DNA of 64,000 nt from Actinoplanes teichomyceticus ATCC 31121 (GCF_003711105.1 NZ_CP023865.1:2567001-2631000); one strand, 5' to 3'; shown: positions 46,452-55,716, numbered from the stretch's first letter. Program-made: numbers and translations. The notes: generated by a model not told the origin, from the sequence alone.

Positions 46452-47437
46452 AAAAGCTTCTCGCGGCGCTCGCCGCGGCGTCCCTGCTGCTCGTCGCCGC
46501 CTGCGGCGACGGCGACCCGGCCGGTGGCGGGGAGAAGTCGTCGAGCAGGGTGACGTTCGGCTACATCGCCGACTACAACGGTACGAGCCTGCTGGCCGTC
46601 GCCCAGGACCGCAAGCTCTGGGCGAAGCACGGCCTTGCGGTCACGCCCAAGGTGTTCACCAACGGTCCACTGCAGGTCACCGCGATGAACGCCGGTGACC
46701 TCGACTACGGCTACATCGGTCCGGGCGCGGTCTGGCTGCCCGCCTCCGGCAAGGCGAAGATCGTGGCGCTGAACTCGCTGGGCAACGCCGACCGGGTGAT
46801 CGCGCAGCCGCAGATCACCGACCTGAGCCGGCTCAGGGGCAAGAAGGTCGGCGTCCCGGAGGGCACCTCGGGCGACATGATCCTCACCCTGGCGCTGGCC
46901 AAGGCCGGGTTGACGAACACCGACATCCAGCGCGTGCCGATGGACCCGGCCACCATCGTCTCGGCGTTCGCCGCCGGGCGGATCGACGCGGCCGGCATCT
47001 GGTACCCGCTGCTGGACAACATCAAGGCGCGGAAGCCGGACCTGGTCGAGCTGGCCCGCAACGACGACTTCGCCGCCGAGGTGGCGTTCCCGACCGCGTT
47101 CGTGGCCGGCAACGAGGCGGCCCGCGACACCGCCAGGACCACCAAGGTGCTCCAGGTGCTGCGCGAGGCGATGGACTACCGCGCCGCGCACCCGGACGAG
47201 ACCGCCGCGCTGGTGGCCGCGATGAACAAGCAGACCGTGGAGGCGGTCAAGGCGGACGCCGCGAACAGCCGGATGCTGGACACCAGGACCCTGGACGGCT
47301 ACACCGCCGACGGGACGGTCACCAGGTGGCTGACCGGGATGGGCGACTACTTCGTCGGCGCCGGGAAGCTGCCGGCCAACCCGGACCCGAAGTCGTACTA
47401 CCTCGGTGACCTGTTCACGGGGGCCGCGGCGAAGTGA
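46448..47437 (+). CDS. ABC transporter binding lipoprotein, SsuA/NMT1-like
   Basis: A 329-residue binding protein with signal [19 protein letters not shown] (lipobox VAAC, lipidated at Cys19). The mature part has FGYIADYNGTSLLAVAQDRKLWAKHGL, AMNAGDLDYGYIGPGAVWLP, GKKVGVPEGTSGDMILTLAL and FAAGRIDAAGIWYP, an NMT1/SsuA-like fold. The ligand is probably the organosulfate handled by the sulfatase two genes on. GTG start, 4-base overlaps on both sides. Confidence 0.92.
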   Translation: MKKLLAALAAASLLLVAACGDGDPAGGGEKSSSRVTFGYIADYNGTSLLAVAQDRKLWAKHGLAVTPKVFTNGPLQVTAMNAGDLDYGYIGPGAVWLPASGKAKIVALNSLGNADRVIAQPQITDLSRLRGKKVGVPEGTSGDMILTLALAKAGLTNTDIQRVPMDPATIVSAFAAGRIDAAGIWYPLLDNIKARKPDLVELARNDDFAAEVAFPTAFVAGNEAARDTARTTKVLQVLREAMDYRAAHPDETAALVAAMNKQTVEAVKADAANSRMLDTRTLDGYTADGTVTRWLTGMGDYFVGAGKLPANPDPKSYYLGDLFTGAAAK

Positions 47438-48903
47438 ACTTCCTCTTCCTGATGACCGACCAGCACCGGGTGGACACGCTCGGCGCGTACGGCAACCCGC
47501 ACGTGCGCACCCCGAACCTGGACCGGCTCGCCGCCACCGGCACCCGGTTCGACCGGTGGTACACCCCGACCGCCATCTGTACCCCGGCCCGGGCCAGCCT
47601 GCTCACCGGGCAGGCCCCGTTCCGGCACAGGGTGCTGGCCAACCAGGAACGCAACGTCGGCTACCGGGAGGACCTGCCGGACGACGCGTTCACCTTCGGG
47701 CTCGCCCTGCGCGAGCGCGGCTACCAGTGCGGACTGCTCGGCAAGTGGCACGCCAGCACCGCCAGGACCCCGGCGGACTACGGCTTCGACGGCCCGCACC
47801 TGCCGGGCTGGCACAACCCGGTCCAGCACGAGGACTACCTGGCCTACCTGACGGAGCACGACCTGCCGCCGTACGAGATCCACGACCGGATCCGCGGGAC
47901 GCTGCCCAACGGCGGGCCGGGCAACCTGCTGGCGGCCCGGCTGCGGCAGCCGGTCGAGGCGACCTTCGAGCACTACCTGGCCACCCGCACGATCGAGCTG
48001 CTGCGCCGGTACGCCGCCGAGGGCAAGCCGTTCTTCCTGGCCACCCACTTCTTCGGGCCCCACCTGCCGTACATCGTCCCGGACGAGTACTTCGACCTGA
48101 TCGACCCGGCGGTGGTCGAGCTGCCCGCCTCGATCGCCGAGACGTTCGAGGGCAAGCCGCCGGTGCAGCGCAACTACAGCGCACACTGGACGTTCGACAC
48201 CATGCCGATCGAGGTGACCCGCAAGCTGATCGCGGTCTACTGGGGATACGTGTCGATGATCGACCACGAGATCGGCCGGATCCTCACCGCGCTCGACGAG
48301 CTCGGCCAGACCGGCGCCACGACCGTCTTCTTCACCTGCGACCACGGCGAGTTCACCGGCGCGCACCGGCTGCACGACAAGGGCCCGGCGATGTACGAGG
48401 ACATCTACCGCACCCCCGGCATCGTCCGCGTCCCGGGCGCTCCGGCGCAGGCCCGCGACGAGTTCGTCAGCCTGCTCGACTGCACGGCCACCATCCTCGA
48501 CCTGGCCGGCGCGGACCCCGCCCCGGCGGTGGACTCGCGCAGCCTGGTCCCGCTGCTGCGTGGCGAGCACCCGTGGTGGCAGCCGGACATCGTCGGCGAG
48601 TTCCACGGCCACCACTTCCCGTACCCGCAGCGGATGCTGCGCGACGAGCGGTACAAGCTGGTGGTGAACCCGGAGTCGGTCAACGAGCTGTACGACCTGC
48701 AGCGCGACCCGGACGAGCTGTCCAACGTCTACCGCCACCCGGAGATGGTGCCGGTGCGCGACCGGATGCTGCGGCGGCTCTACACCCTGCTGGTGGAGCG
48801 GGACGACCGGTTCTACCACTGGATGACGTCGATGTACCCGGTCGGCGAGGTGGACCACGATCCGACGCTGAGCGGGCTCGACGACCTGTCGTACCGGTCA
48901 TGA
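47434..48903 (+). CDS. Type I (Cys-type) sulfatase, cytoplasmic
   Basis: A 489-residue alkaline-phosphatase-fold sulfatase that hydrolyses a sulfate ester. Metal ligands begin at TDQH (8-11); the active-site motif is C49-T-P-A-R53-ASLLTG, whose Cys must be converted to formylglycine; GKWH and FFTCDHGEFTGAHRLHDKGPAMYEDIYRTPGIV complete the site. No signal peptide: the protein starts at the first strand, so it acts on an imported substrate. It is sandwiched between its presumed importer and its maturation enzyme, with 4-base overlaps on both sides. Substrate (sulfated sugar, choline sulfate or aryl sulfate) cannot be read from sequence. Confidence 0.94.
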   Translation: MNFLFLMTDQHRVDTLGAYGNPHVRTPNLDRLAATGTRFDRWYTPTAICTPARASLLTGQAPFRHRVLANQERNVGYREDLPDDAFTFGLALRERGYQCGLLGKWHASTARTPADYGFDGPHLPGWHNPVQHEDYLAYLTEHDLPPYEIHDRIRGTLPNGGPGNLLAARLRQPVEATFEHYLATRTIELLRRYAAEGKPFFLATHFFGPHLPYIVPDEYFDLIDPAVVELPASIAETFEGKPPVQRNYSAHWTFDTMPIEVTRKLIAVYWGYVSMIDHEIGRILTALDELGQTGATTVFFTCDHGEFTGAHRLHDKGPAMYEDIYRTPGIVRVPGAPAQARDEFVSLLDCTATILDLAGADPAPAVDSRSLVPLLRGEHPWWQPDIVGEFHGHHFPYPQRMLRDERYKLVVNPESVNELYDLQRDPDELSNVYRHPEMVPVRDRMLRRLYTLLVERDDRFYHWMTSMYPVGEVDHDPTLSGLDDLSYRS

Positions 48904-49883
48904 GCTGCTGCGCCCCGTCGTCGGGGCGGGACCGGCCGGCGCCGGGGCCGGTGCCCGGCGGAGGCGGCGCCCACCGCGTACCGCAGGTGACCGTTCCCGC
49001 CCAGGTGTTCCGGATGGGCGACGCGCACGGCGACGGTCGTCCGGCCGACGGTGAGCGGCCGGTCCACCCGGTACGGGTGCACGCCTTCACGATCGACGCG
49101 ACGCCGGTGACCGTCGCCGACTTCCGGGCGTTCGTGACCGCCACCGGCTACCGCACCGAGGCCGAGTCGTACGGCTGGTCCGCGGTGTTCCATCTGGCCG
49201 TCACCGACCCGGGGCGGGTGGTCGGGCGGATGGCCGGCGCCCCGTGGTGGCTGGGCGTCGAGGGCGCCGACTGGGCGCACCCGGACGGACCGTCCTCGAC
49301 GGCCGGTGACGACCACCCGGTCGTGCACGTGAGCTGGCACGACGCGCGGGCGTACGCCGCGTGGGCCGGGCGCCGGCTGCCCAGCGAGGCGGAGTGGGAG
49401 TGCGCGGCCCGCGGCGGGCGGGCCGGGCTGCGCTACCCGTGGGGCGACACGCTGCCCGAGCGGTGGGCGTGCAACATCTGGCAGGGCGACTTCCCGGCCC
49501 GCAACACCGCCGAGGACGGGTGGGTCACCACCGCGCCGGTCCGCGCGTACCCGCCCAACGACTACGGGCTGTACCAGCCGGTCGGCAACGTGTGGGAGTG
49601 GTGCGCGGACTGGTTCTCGCCGGGGTACTACGCCCGGTCGCCGGTCGACGACCCGCGCGGGCCGGCGTCGGGCAGCTCCCGGGTGATCCGCGGGGGGTCG
49701 TACCTGTGTCACGACTCCTACTGCAACCGCTACCGCAACGCCGCCCGGTCGTCGAACACGCCCGATTCGTCGACCGGGAACACCGGCTTCCGGACCGTGG
49801 CCGCGTCCGGGCCGGCGAACACCGGCGCCCACCGGGACCGGCCGGTCCGGCTGAGACCGCCGAGGTCCCCGGGGCAGGCGTGA
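48900..49883 (+). CDS. Formylglycine-generating enzyme (sulfatase-maturing)
   Basis: A 327-residue copper-dependent FGE/SUMF1-type oxidase that converts the sulfatase active-site Cys to formylglycine. It has HVSWHDARAYAAWAGRRLPSEAEWECAARGG, YPWGD, NVWEWCADWFSP, RGGSYLC270HDSYC275NRYRNAARSSNTPDSSTGNTGFR; the two Cys are the copper/redox pair of the family (Cys272/Cys277 in the Streptomyces coelicolor enzyme, from memory). The N-terminus opens with an unusual MSCCAP. The ATG overlaps the sulfatase stop by 4 bases, so enzyme and substrate protein are made together. Last gene of the operon. Confidence 0.95.
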   Translation: MSCCAPSSGRDRPAPGPVPGGGGAHRVPQVTVPAQVFRMGDAHGDGRPADGERPVHPVRVHAFTIDATPVTVADFRAFVTATGYRTEAESYGWSAVFHLAVTDPGRVVGRMAGAPWWLGVEGADWAHPDGPSSTAGDDHPVVHVSWHDARAYAAWAGRRLPSEAEWECAARGGRAGLRYPWGDTLPERWACNIWQGDFPARNTAEDGWVTTAPVRAYPPNDYGLYQPVGNVWEWCADWFSPGYYARSPVDDPRGPASGSSRVIRGGSYLCHDSYCNRYRNAARSSNTPDSSTGNTGFRTVAASGPANTGAHRDRPVRLRPPRSPGQA

Positions 49884-50006
49884 CACAACCGGGCAAGTGA
49901 GGCGGCCGCCGGCCGATCGAACGGCACCGGGCCGGGCGGGCGAGTTCGTACCGTGAGGGTTGACCCTGATCTCTCGCCGCCCGCGACCGGTACCCCGGGG
50001 GAACTG

Positions 50007-51620
50007 ATGAGCGCGACCGAGCCGCCCGAACGGCGCAGTCTCTTCGCCGACCTCGCCGTACGCCACAAGATCGGGGCGATCGTCCTGCTCGGCGTCCTGA
50101 TGTCGATGATCTCCGGGGCCCTGGCCATCCGGGCGCTGAGCCGCTCGGCGGTCGCGGCCCAGGAGCTGTACCGCAAGAATCTGGCCGGGGTGGTGGCGCT
50201 CGCCGACCTGGAGACCGCCGCCGTGGCCACCCGCAACGACCTGGCCAACCTGCTGATCTCCCGGACCGCCGCCGACGACGCCAAGTACCAGCAGCGGGTC
50301 CGCGACGGGTTCAGCGCGTTCGCCGAGGGGCTGAGCGCCTACCGGCTGGCGGGCCCGGCCGGCGCCCCGGCCACCATCGCGCGGCTGGAGAGCGACTGGC
50401 GGGACTACCGGGACGTCGTGGAGAACACCCAGATCGCCAACGCGCTGGCGAAGCGGACCGAGGCCTACGCCCAGGTGCGCGACGAGCGGACGGCGCCGCT
50501 GATCGACCGGGTCAAGGCGGCGTTCACCGAGCTCAGCGGCGCCGAGTCGGAGGACGCCCGGACGGCTGCCGATGGGGCCGAGTCGGCCTACCGCACCAAC
50601 CGGAACGTGATCATCACGGTGCAGGTGGTCGGCGGCGCCCTGGCCGTCGTGCTCGGTGTGCTGGTGATCCGCGGCGTGACCGGCGGGCTGAACCGGGTCC
50701 GCCAGGTCTGCGCCGGCCTGGCCGCCGGCGACCTGACCGGCCGGGCCGGGCTCCGCGGCAACGACGAGGTGGCGCAGATGGGGCGGGCGCTGGACACCGC
50801 CCTGGCCGACCTGCGGCGCACGGTGGCCACCATCGACCGGTCGGCGACCTCGCTGGCCGGCGCGGCGGACCGGGTCAACGAGGTGACCATGGCGATCGCC
50901 GGCTCGGCCGAGCAGGCCACCAGCCAGGCGCAGACCGTGTCGGCCGCGGCCGAGGAGATCTCCCGCAGCGTGGACACCGTGTCGGCGGGCAGCGAGGAGA
51001 TGGGCGCCTCGATCCGGGAGATCTCGCAGAACGCCGCGGAGGCCGCGCAGGTGGCCGGGGCGGCGGTGGGCCTGGCCGCGCGTACCTCGGCGACGATGAA
51101 CCAGCTCGGCGAGTCGTCCACCGAGATCGGCAACGTGGTCAACACGATCACCGCGATCGCCGAGCAGACCAACCTGCTGGCCCTCAACGCGACCATCGAG
51201 GCGGCCCGTGCCGGTGAGGCGGGCAAGGGTTTCGCGGTCGTGGCCAGCGAGGTGAAGGATCTGGCCCAGGAGACCGCGCGGGCCACCGAGGACATCTCCC
51301 GCCGGGTGCAGGCGATCCAGGCCGACACCGCCGGCGCGGTCGGCGCGATCGAGGAGATCACCCGGGTGATCGCCCGGATCAGCGACTTCCAGACCACCAT
51401 CGCGTCCGCTGTGGAGGAGCAGACCGCGACCACCGCCGAGATGAACCGCAGTGTCGCCGAGGCGGCCGCCGGTACCGGCGACATCGCGCGCAACATCACC
51501 GGCGTGGCCGATGCGGCCCGGTCGACCAGCGACGGGGTGGCGCGGTCGCGGGAGACCACCGCCGAGCTGACCCGGATGTCGAGCGAGCTCACCGCGCTGG
51601 TCAGCGGCTTCCGCTACTAG
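50007..51620 (+). CDS. Methyl-accepting chemotaxis protein
   Basis: A 537-residue chemoreceptor: helix 1 (about 20-43, [20 protein letters not shown]), a small all-helical outer domain (about 44-190), helix 2 (about 195-218, [20 protein letters not shown]), HAMP (about 220-272) and the signalling domain with [24 protein letters not shown] and [29 protein letters not shown] at 50007 with GGGGGAA upstream is preferred; a GTG at 49953 would add 18 polar residues. The outer domain is probably a four-helix bundle sensing a small molecule. No che genes nearby. Confidence 0.92.
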   Translation: MSATEPPERRSLFADLAVRHKIGAIVLLGVLMSMISGALAIRALSRSAVAAQELYRKNLAGVVALADLETAAVATRNDLANLLISRTAADDAKYQQRVRDGFSAFAEGLSAYRLAGPAGAPATIARLESDWRDYRDVVENTQIANALAKRTEAYAQVRDERTAPLIDRVKAAFTELSGAESEDARTAADGAESAYRTNRNVIITVQVVGGALAVVLGVLVIRGVTGGLNRVRQVCAGLAAGDLTGRAGLRGNDEVAQMGRALDTALADLRRTVATIDRSATSLAGAADRVNEVTMAIAGSAEQATSQAQTVSAAAEEISRSVDTVSAGSEEMGASIREISQNAAEAAQVAGAAVGLAARTSATMNQLGESSTEIGNVVNTITAIAEQTNLLALNATIEAARAGEAGKGFAVVASEVKDLAQETARATEDISRRVQAIQADTAGAVGAIEEITRVIARISDFQTTIASAVEEQTATTAEMNRSVAEAAAGTGDIARNITGVADAARSTSDGVARSRETTAELTRMSSELTALVSGFRY

Positions 51621-51629
51621 AGTCGCAGG

Positions 51630-52487
51630 GTGGGTGAACCGCAGCTGCTCTCCGCGCACGCCGGCAACTGGACCGGTGGTGGCACCGGCGTCACGGTCGT
51701 GCTCCCGCCACCGGGCACGGTGGGCTCCGGCGAGGTGCGCGGCGGCGCTCCGGCCACCCGCGAGTTCGACCTGCTCCACCCGCTGCGTCTGGTGGACCGG
51801 GTGGACGCGGTGGTGCTCTCCGGCGGCTCCGCGTTCGGCCTGGCCGCCGCGGACGGGGTGATGGGCGTGCTGCGGGCGCGCGGGCTCGGCTACCCGACCG
51901 CCCTCGGCCCGGTTCCGGTCGTGGTCGGCATGTCCATCTTCGACGCCTCGGTGGCCGGGCGCCCGCCGACGTCCGCGGCCGGGCGCGCGGCGGCGCTCGC
52001 CGCGCTGCGCGGCGACGATCTCCTGCTGGGTACGACCGGAGCCGGCGCCGGGGCGGCCACCGGCGGGTGGCGCGGCCGGGCCGACCCGGGCGGCCTGGGC
52101 CGCGCCGACGCCCCGGCCGGCCCGGCCCGGGTGACCGCGCTCGTGGTGGTCAACGCCTGGGGCGACGTGCTGGGCCGGGACGGTCGGCCGGTCTTCGGCG
52201 GCGGCCCGGGACTTCGCGTGGCCACCCCGTTCGGGCGGGAGAACACCACGATCGCCGTGGTGCTCACCGATGCGCGCCTGGACAAGACCGGCTGCCATCT
52301 GCTCGCCCAGAGCGGGCACACCGGCTTCGCCCGGGCCCTGCACCCGGCCCACTCGCGTTACGACGGCGACGCGGTGGTCGCGCTGGCCACCGGGGAGGTG
52401 ACCGCGGAGGTGGACCTGGACCTGCTGCGGGCGGTGACCACCGAGGTGATGGTCGAGGCCGTCCGGGCCGCGGTGACGTACCCCTGA
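51630..52487 (+). CDS. P1-family (DmpA-like) aminopeptidase
   Basis: A 285-residue protein of peptidase family S58 (DmpA/BapA), N-terminal-nucleophile hydrolases that cut themselves into two chains. LSGGSAFGLAAADGVM (about 68-84) is the family hallmark. The expected cleavage/nucleophile site is in GRENTTIAVVLTDA (about 202-215). Ends with ALATGEVTAEVDL. Begins GTG 10 bases after the chemoreceptor stop, probably co-transcribed. Substrates in the family include D- or beta-amino-acid peptides; the real one here is unknown. Confidence 0.88.
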   Translation: MGEPQLLSAHAGNWTGGGTGVTVVLPPPGTVGSGEVRGGAPATREFDLLHPLRLVDRVDAVVLSGGSAFGLAAADGVMGVLRARGLGYPTALGPVPVVVGMSIFDASVAGRPPTSAAGRAAALAALRGDDLLLGTTGAGAGAATGGWRGRADPGGLGRADAPAGPARVTALVVVNAWGDVLGRDGRPVFGGGPGLRVATPFGRENTTIAVVLTDARLDKTGCHLLAQSGHTGFARALHPAHSRYDGDAVVALATGEVTAEVDLDLLRAVTTEVMVEAVRAAVTYP

Positions 52488-52523
52488 GGATCTTCCGGAT
52501 TGTCCTGGTGTTATCACTGTGGG

Positions 52524-53528
52524 ATGTTGGTTGACTTCACCGCTCCGGTCGCCGCGTCGCCGGCCGAGACGGAATCCGCCGCCGTTTCTGCGGAGCAGGT
52601 CGGTTACGACGGTTTCGGCGCGGCGGAGACCAAGCACGACGTCTTCACCACGCTGGCCCTGGTGGCCCGGGCCACCGAGCGGATCTCGCTGCAGTCCGGG
52701 ATCGCGGTGGCGTTCGCCCGCAACCCGATGACCGTGGCGGTGCTCGCCAACGACCTGCAGCTGATCAGCGAGGGCCGGTTCCGGCTCGGTCTCGGATCCC
52801 AGGTCAAGCCGCACATCGAGCGCCGGTTCGCGATGCCGTGGAGCCGCCCGGCCGCGCGGATGGAGGAGTTCGTCGCCGCGCTGCGGGCGATCTGGCACGC
52901 CTGGGCCACCGGGGAGCGGCTGATGTTCCGCGGCCAGTTCTACCAGCACACCCTGATGACAGAGTTCTTCGATCCGGGCCCGAATCCGTACGGCAATCCG
53001 CCGGTCGAGCTGGCCGCGGTGGGGGAGCGGATGACCACGGTGGCCGGCCGGGTCGCCGACGGGCTGCTGGTGCACCCGTTGACCAGCGTCGCGTACCTCT
53101 CCGAGCGGATCCTGCCGGCGCTGCGCGCGGCCCGCGGCGGTTCCCTCGACGATTTCACGCTGGGCCTGAGCGCGATGGTCGTGCTCGGCGCCGACGAGGC
53201 GCAGCGGGCCCGGGCCGAGCAGGCGGTTCGCGCGCAGATCGCGTTCTACGCCTCCACCCCGGCGTATCGGCCGGTCCTCGAGGTGCACGGCTGGGGCGAG
53301 CTGGCCGACCGGCTCAACGTGCTGTCGCGCCGGCAGGACTGGGCCGCGATGGCCGCCGAGATCGGCGACGACGTGCTGGACGCGTTCGCGGTGTCCGGCG
53401 ATCCGGCCGCGGTGGCGGCCGGGTTGCGCGACCGGTTCGGCGCGACCATCGACCGCATCTCGCTCTACACGCCGTACGAGGCGGACCGCTACCAGCTCGC
53501 CGCGGTCCGCTCCGCCCTGCGCGCCTAG
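52524..53528 (+). CDS. LLM-class F420-dependent oxidoreductase
   Basis: A 334-residue luciferase-like oxidoreductase: LAVVARATE-like LALVARATERISLQSGIAVAFARNPMTVAVLANDLQLISEGRFRLGLGSQ, PHIERRFAMPWSRPAARMEEFVAALRAIW and FYQHTLMTEFFDPGPNPYGNPPVELAAVGERMT are typical of the TIGR03617-type group. The start MLVDFTAP is preferred; an earlier ATG adds a Cys-rich MSWCYHCG that overlaps likely promoter bases. The last 4 bases overlap the 3' end of the convergent DUF427 gene. Function unknown. Confidence 0.9.
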   Translation: MLVDFTAPVAASPAETESAAVSAEQVGYDGFGAAETKHDVFTTLALVARATERISLQSGIAVAFARNPMTVAVLANDLQLISEGRFRLGLGSQVKPHIERRFAMPWSRPAARMEEFVAALRAIWHAWATGERLMFRGQFYQHTLMTEFFDPGPNPYGNPPVELAAVGERMTTVAGRVADGLLVHPLTSVAYLSERILPALRAARGGSLDDFTLGLSAMVVLGADEAQRARAEQAVRAQIAFYASTPAYRPVLEVHGWGELADRLNVLSRRQDWAAMAAEIGDDVLDAFAVSGDPAAVAAGLRDRFGATIDRISLYTPYEADRYQLAAVRSALRA

Positions 53529-53899
53529 CCGATGGTGATGCTGTCCACCCGGTCGGGGTAGAAGGCGACGTGGTCCTTGATCTGCGCGACCGCGTCGTAC
53601 GGCGCCGGGTACTCCCAGACCGCGTCGACCGACCGCTCGCCGCCGAGCGGGATGGAGTAGTAGCTCGCCTCGCCCTTGTACGGGCAGTAGGTGCGCGTGC
53701 CGGTGCGCTCCAGCAGGGTGCGATCGACGTCGGCCAGCGGCACGTACGGCACCGCCGGGTACGTCGCCTCGCGGAGGCTGAGCGCGTTGTCGGTGTCGGC
53801 GACCACCCGGCCGGCGACGACCACCACGACCCGCTCACCGGTCGGCGTGACGGTGATGGGATGGTCCGGGCCCGGCTGCTTCCTCGGCCTGTCGGTCAT
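53525..53899 (-). CDS. DUF427-domain protein
   Basis: A 124-residue protein of DUF427, a small beta-sandwich family of unknown function. It shows VVVAGRVVADTDNALSLREATYPAVPYVPLADVD, TYCPYKGEASYYSI and WEYPAPYDAVAQIKDHVAFYPDRV, all strongly conserved in the family. Convergent with the LLM oxidoreductase (4-base overlap of the two 3' ends). Confidence 0.92.
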   Translation of the reverse strand: MTDRPRKQPGPDHPITVTPTGERVVVVVAGRVVADTDNALSLREATYPAVPYVPLADVDRTLLERTGTRTYCPYKGEASYYSIPLGGERSVDAVWEYPAPYDAVAQIKDHVAFYPDRVDSITIG

Positions 53900-53980
53900 C
53901 TTCTCGCCTCCTGATTCAGACGGCTCCGACGCTACCGCGCCGCGCGCCCCGCCGTCGCCGCGCGGCGGGGCGCGGCGGGG

Positions 53981-54844
53981 TCACCGCTTCAGCGCCTCGG
54001 CGATCGCCTCGGCCGGCGCGGTGGTCGGGCGGCCGATCAGCTCGCGCAGGTCGGGGCCCGGGTTGTCCAGCGCGCTGTGCTCGCGCACGTGCACGTCGGT
54101 GTCGGCGAGGATCTCGGCGAAGTCCCGCGGCACGCCGGCCCCGGTCAGGATGGTCACCAGCTGCTCGGCCGGCACGTCGGTGTAGCCGATCTCGGCGCCC
54201 AGCTGGCGGCTCACCTCGGCGGCCAGTTCGGCCATCGTGAACGGCTGGTCGCCGCCCAGCTCGTACACCGGCCGCGCGGACCCGGCGGTCAGCACCGCGG
54301 CCGCCGCCTCGGCGTAGTCGGCGCGGGTGGCGGCGGCGATCCGGCCCTGACCGGCGCTGCCCAGGAACGCGCCGGTGGCCCGCACGGTGGGCAGCTGCGA
54401 CGTGTAGTTCTCCAGGTACCAGCCGTTGCGCAGGAACGAGTACGGCAGCCCGGACGCGGCCAGTGCCTCCTCGGTCGCCCGGTGCTCGGCGGCCAGCCGG
54501 ATCGGGGTGGTGTCGGCGCGCAGCACGCTGGTGTACGCCACGAACCCGACCCCGGCCGCCTTCGCCGCCTCGATCACCGCCCGGTGCTGCGCCAGCCGGC
54601 TGCCGACCGCGTTGCCGGAGACCAGCAGCAGCCGGTCCACCCCGGCGAGCGCGGTGGCCAGGGTCTCCGGGCGGTCGTAGTCGGCCTCGCGCACCTGCAC
54701 GCCGCGCCCGAGCAGGTCGGCCGCCTTCTGCGGGGTGCGCACCGCGGCGACGATCGCGCCCGCGTCGACGCCCCGGTCGAGCAGGGCCTGGACGACGAGC
54801 CGGCCGAGGTGCCCGGTGGCGCCGGTGACAGCGATGGTGGTCAT
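53981..54844 (-). CDS. NmrA/QorB-like NAD(P)H-binding reductase
   Basis: A 287-residue atypical short-chain reductase: Rossmann start MTTIAVTGATGHLGRLVVQALLDRG, then LLLVSGNAVGSRLAQHRAVIEAAKAAGVGFVAYTSVLRADTT and YSFLRNGWYLENY, the classic NmrA/QorB arrangement (TS...N-G-W-Y). Probably a quinone or similar electrophile reductase using NADPH. Divergent from an HxlR-family regulator across 125 bases, the same arrangement as known qorA/qorR-type redox pairs, so induction by quinones or disulfide stress is likely. Confidence 0.9.
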   Translation of the reverse strand: MTTIAVTGATGHLGRLVVQALLDRGVDAGAIVAAVRTPQKAADLLGRGVQVREADYDRPETLATALAGVDRLLLVSGNAVGSRLAQHRAVIEAAKAAGVGFVAYTSVLRADTTPIRLAAEHRATEEALAASGLPYSFLRNGWYLENYTSQLPTVRATGAFLGSAGQGRIAAATRADYAEAAAAVLTAGSARPVYELGGDQPFTMAELAAEVSRQLGAEIGYTDVPAEQLVTILTGAGVPRDFAEILADTDVHVREHSALDNPGPDLRELIGRPTTAPAEAIAEALKR

Positions 54845-54895
54845 GACAACTCCTTGCGGGTCAGCTGGGTAAGCGCTGCATCCGAGAATGCACTA

Positions 54896-54908
54896 ACTTT
54901 TCGAAAGT
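54896..54908. promoter_or_regulatory. Operator candidate between the reductase and HxlR genes
   Basis: ACTTTTCGAAAGT, with the exact core TTTCGAAA, in the AT-richest part of the 125-base divergent gap. HxlR-type regulators of such pairs bind palindromes between the genes. A TATCCT hexamer (54958-54963) ending 6 bases before the HxlR ATG could be its -10. Confidence 0.45.
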
Positions 54909-54969
54909 ACCAACTGTCGGTGGGCGCCGTCACTCCGGGAGGCACTGCGGAACTGGGTATCCTCGATCC

Positions 54970-55362
54970 ATGACCGAGCCGGCCGACGACCTCATCCCCA
55001 GCGTCTTCGCCCGGGACTGCGCCTCCCGGCAGGTGATGGCCGACGTCACCGGCCGCTGGGGCGGTCTGGCGCTCGCCGCGCTGCACGACGGCGCCTACCG
55101 CTTCAACGCGCTGCGCCGCCGGGTCGACGGGGTCAGCGAGAAGATGCTGGCCCAGACGCTGCAGGCGCTGGAGCGCGACGGTCTGGTCCGGCGCGAGGTG
55201 CAGGCCACCATCCCGCCCCGGGTGGAGTACAGCCTGACCCCGCTCGGCGCCCGGGTGGCCGGCAAGCTCAAGGAGCTGATCGACCTGCTGGAGAGCGAGA
55301 TCGGCCACATCGGCGCCGCCCAGCGGGACTACGACCGGGCCCACCCCGCCGCGGTGCGGTAG
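54970..55362 (+). CDS. HxlR-family transcriptional regulator
   Basis: A 130-residue winged-helix regulator with CASRQVMADVTGRWGGLALAALHDGAYRFNALRRRVDGVSEKMLAQTLQALERDGLVRREVQATIPPRVEYSLTPLG, the full HxlR domain. The single N-terminal Cys17 sits where redox-sensing relatives (QorR, HypR, YodB) keep theirs, so thiol-based sensing is plausible. It is divergent from the reductase gene it presumably controls. Confidence 0.92.
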   Translation: MTEPADDLIPSVFARDCASRQVMADVTGRWGGLALAALHDGAYRFNALRRRVDGVSEKMLAQTLQALERDGLVRREVQATIPPRVEYSLTPLGARVAGKLKELIDLLESEIGHIGAAQRDYDRAHPAAVR

Positions 55363-55371
55363 GTTCCGTTC

Positions 55372-55716
55372 GTGAGCGCGTCGATCCGCCCCGATGTCCC
55401 CCCGTCCGGCGCCGGCTGCGTGGAGTGTCTGGAGTCCGGCGGCTGGTGGGTCCACCTGCGCCGGTGCGCGCAGTGCGGCCACGTCGGCTGCTGCGACACC
55501 TCGCCCGCGCAACACGCCACCGCCCATTTCCGGGCCACCGGCCATCCGGTGATCCAGTCGTTCGAGCCGGGTGAGGACTGGTTCTGGGACTTCTCGACCG
55601 GCCAGGCCGGCGACGGCCCGCAGCTGGCCCCGCCCACCAGCCGCCCCGCGGATCAGCCGGTCCCCGGCCCGACCGGCGCCGTCCCGGCCGACTGGCGCAG
55701 CCGGATCCACCGGTAA
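55372..55716 (+). CDS. UBP-type zinc-finger protein
   Basis: A 114-residue protein with a ZnF-UBP domain (about 14-75): GAGCVECLESGGWWVHLRRCAQCGHVGCCDTSPAQHATAHFRATGHPVIQSFEPGEDWFWDF. The Cys/His set for zinc binding is complete. In eukaryotes the domain binds ubiquitin tails; in actinobacteria it is common as a small stand-alone protein of unknown role. GTG start 9 bases after the HxlR stop suggests co-transcription with the redox regulator. Confidence 0.9.
   Translation: MSASIRPDVPPSGAGCVECLESGGWWVHLRRCAQCGHVGCCDTSPAQHATAHFRATGHPVIQSFEPGEDWFWDFSTGQAGDGPQLAPPTSRPADQPVPGPTGAVPADWRSRIHR

Noticed and set aside
48813..53288. A 1,491-codon open frame on the minus strand across the FGE, chemoreceptor, peptidase and LLM genes
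   Set aside because: It is the antisense of well-identified genes, rich in Arg/Gly/His/Asp as expected from GC-rich third positions, and matches no family.
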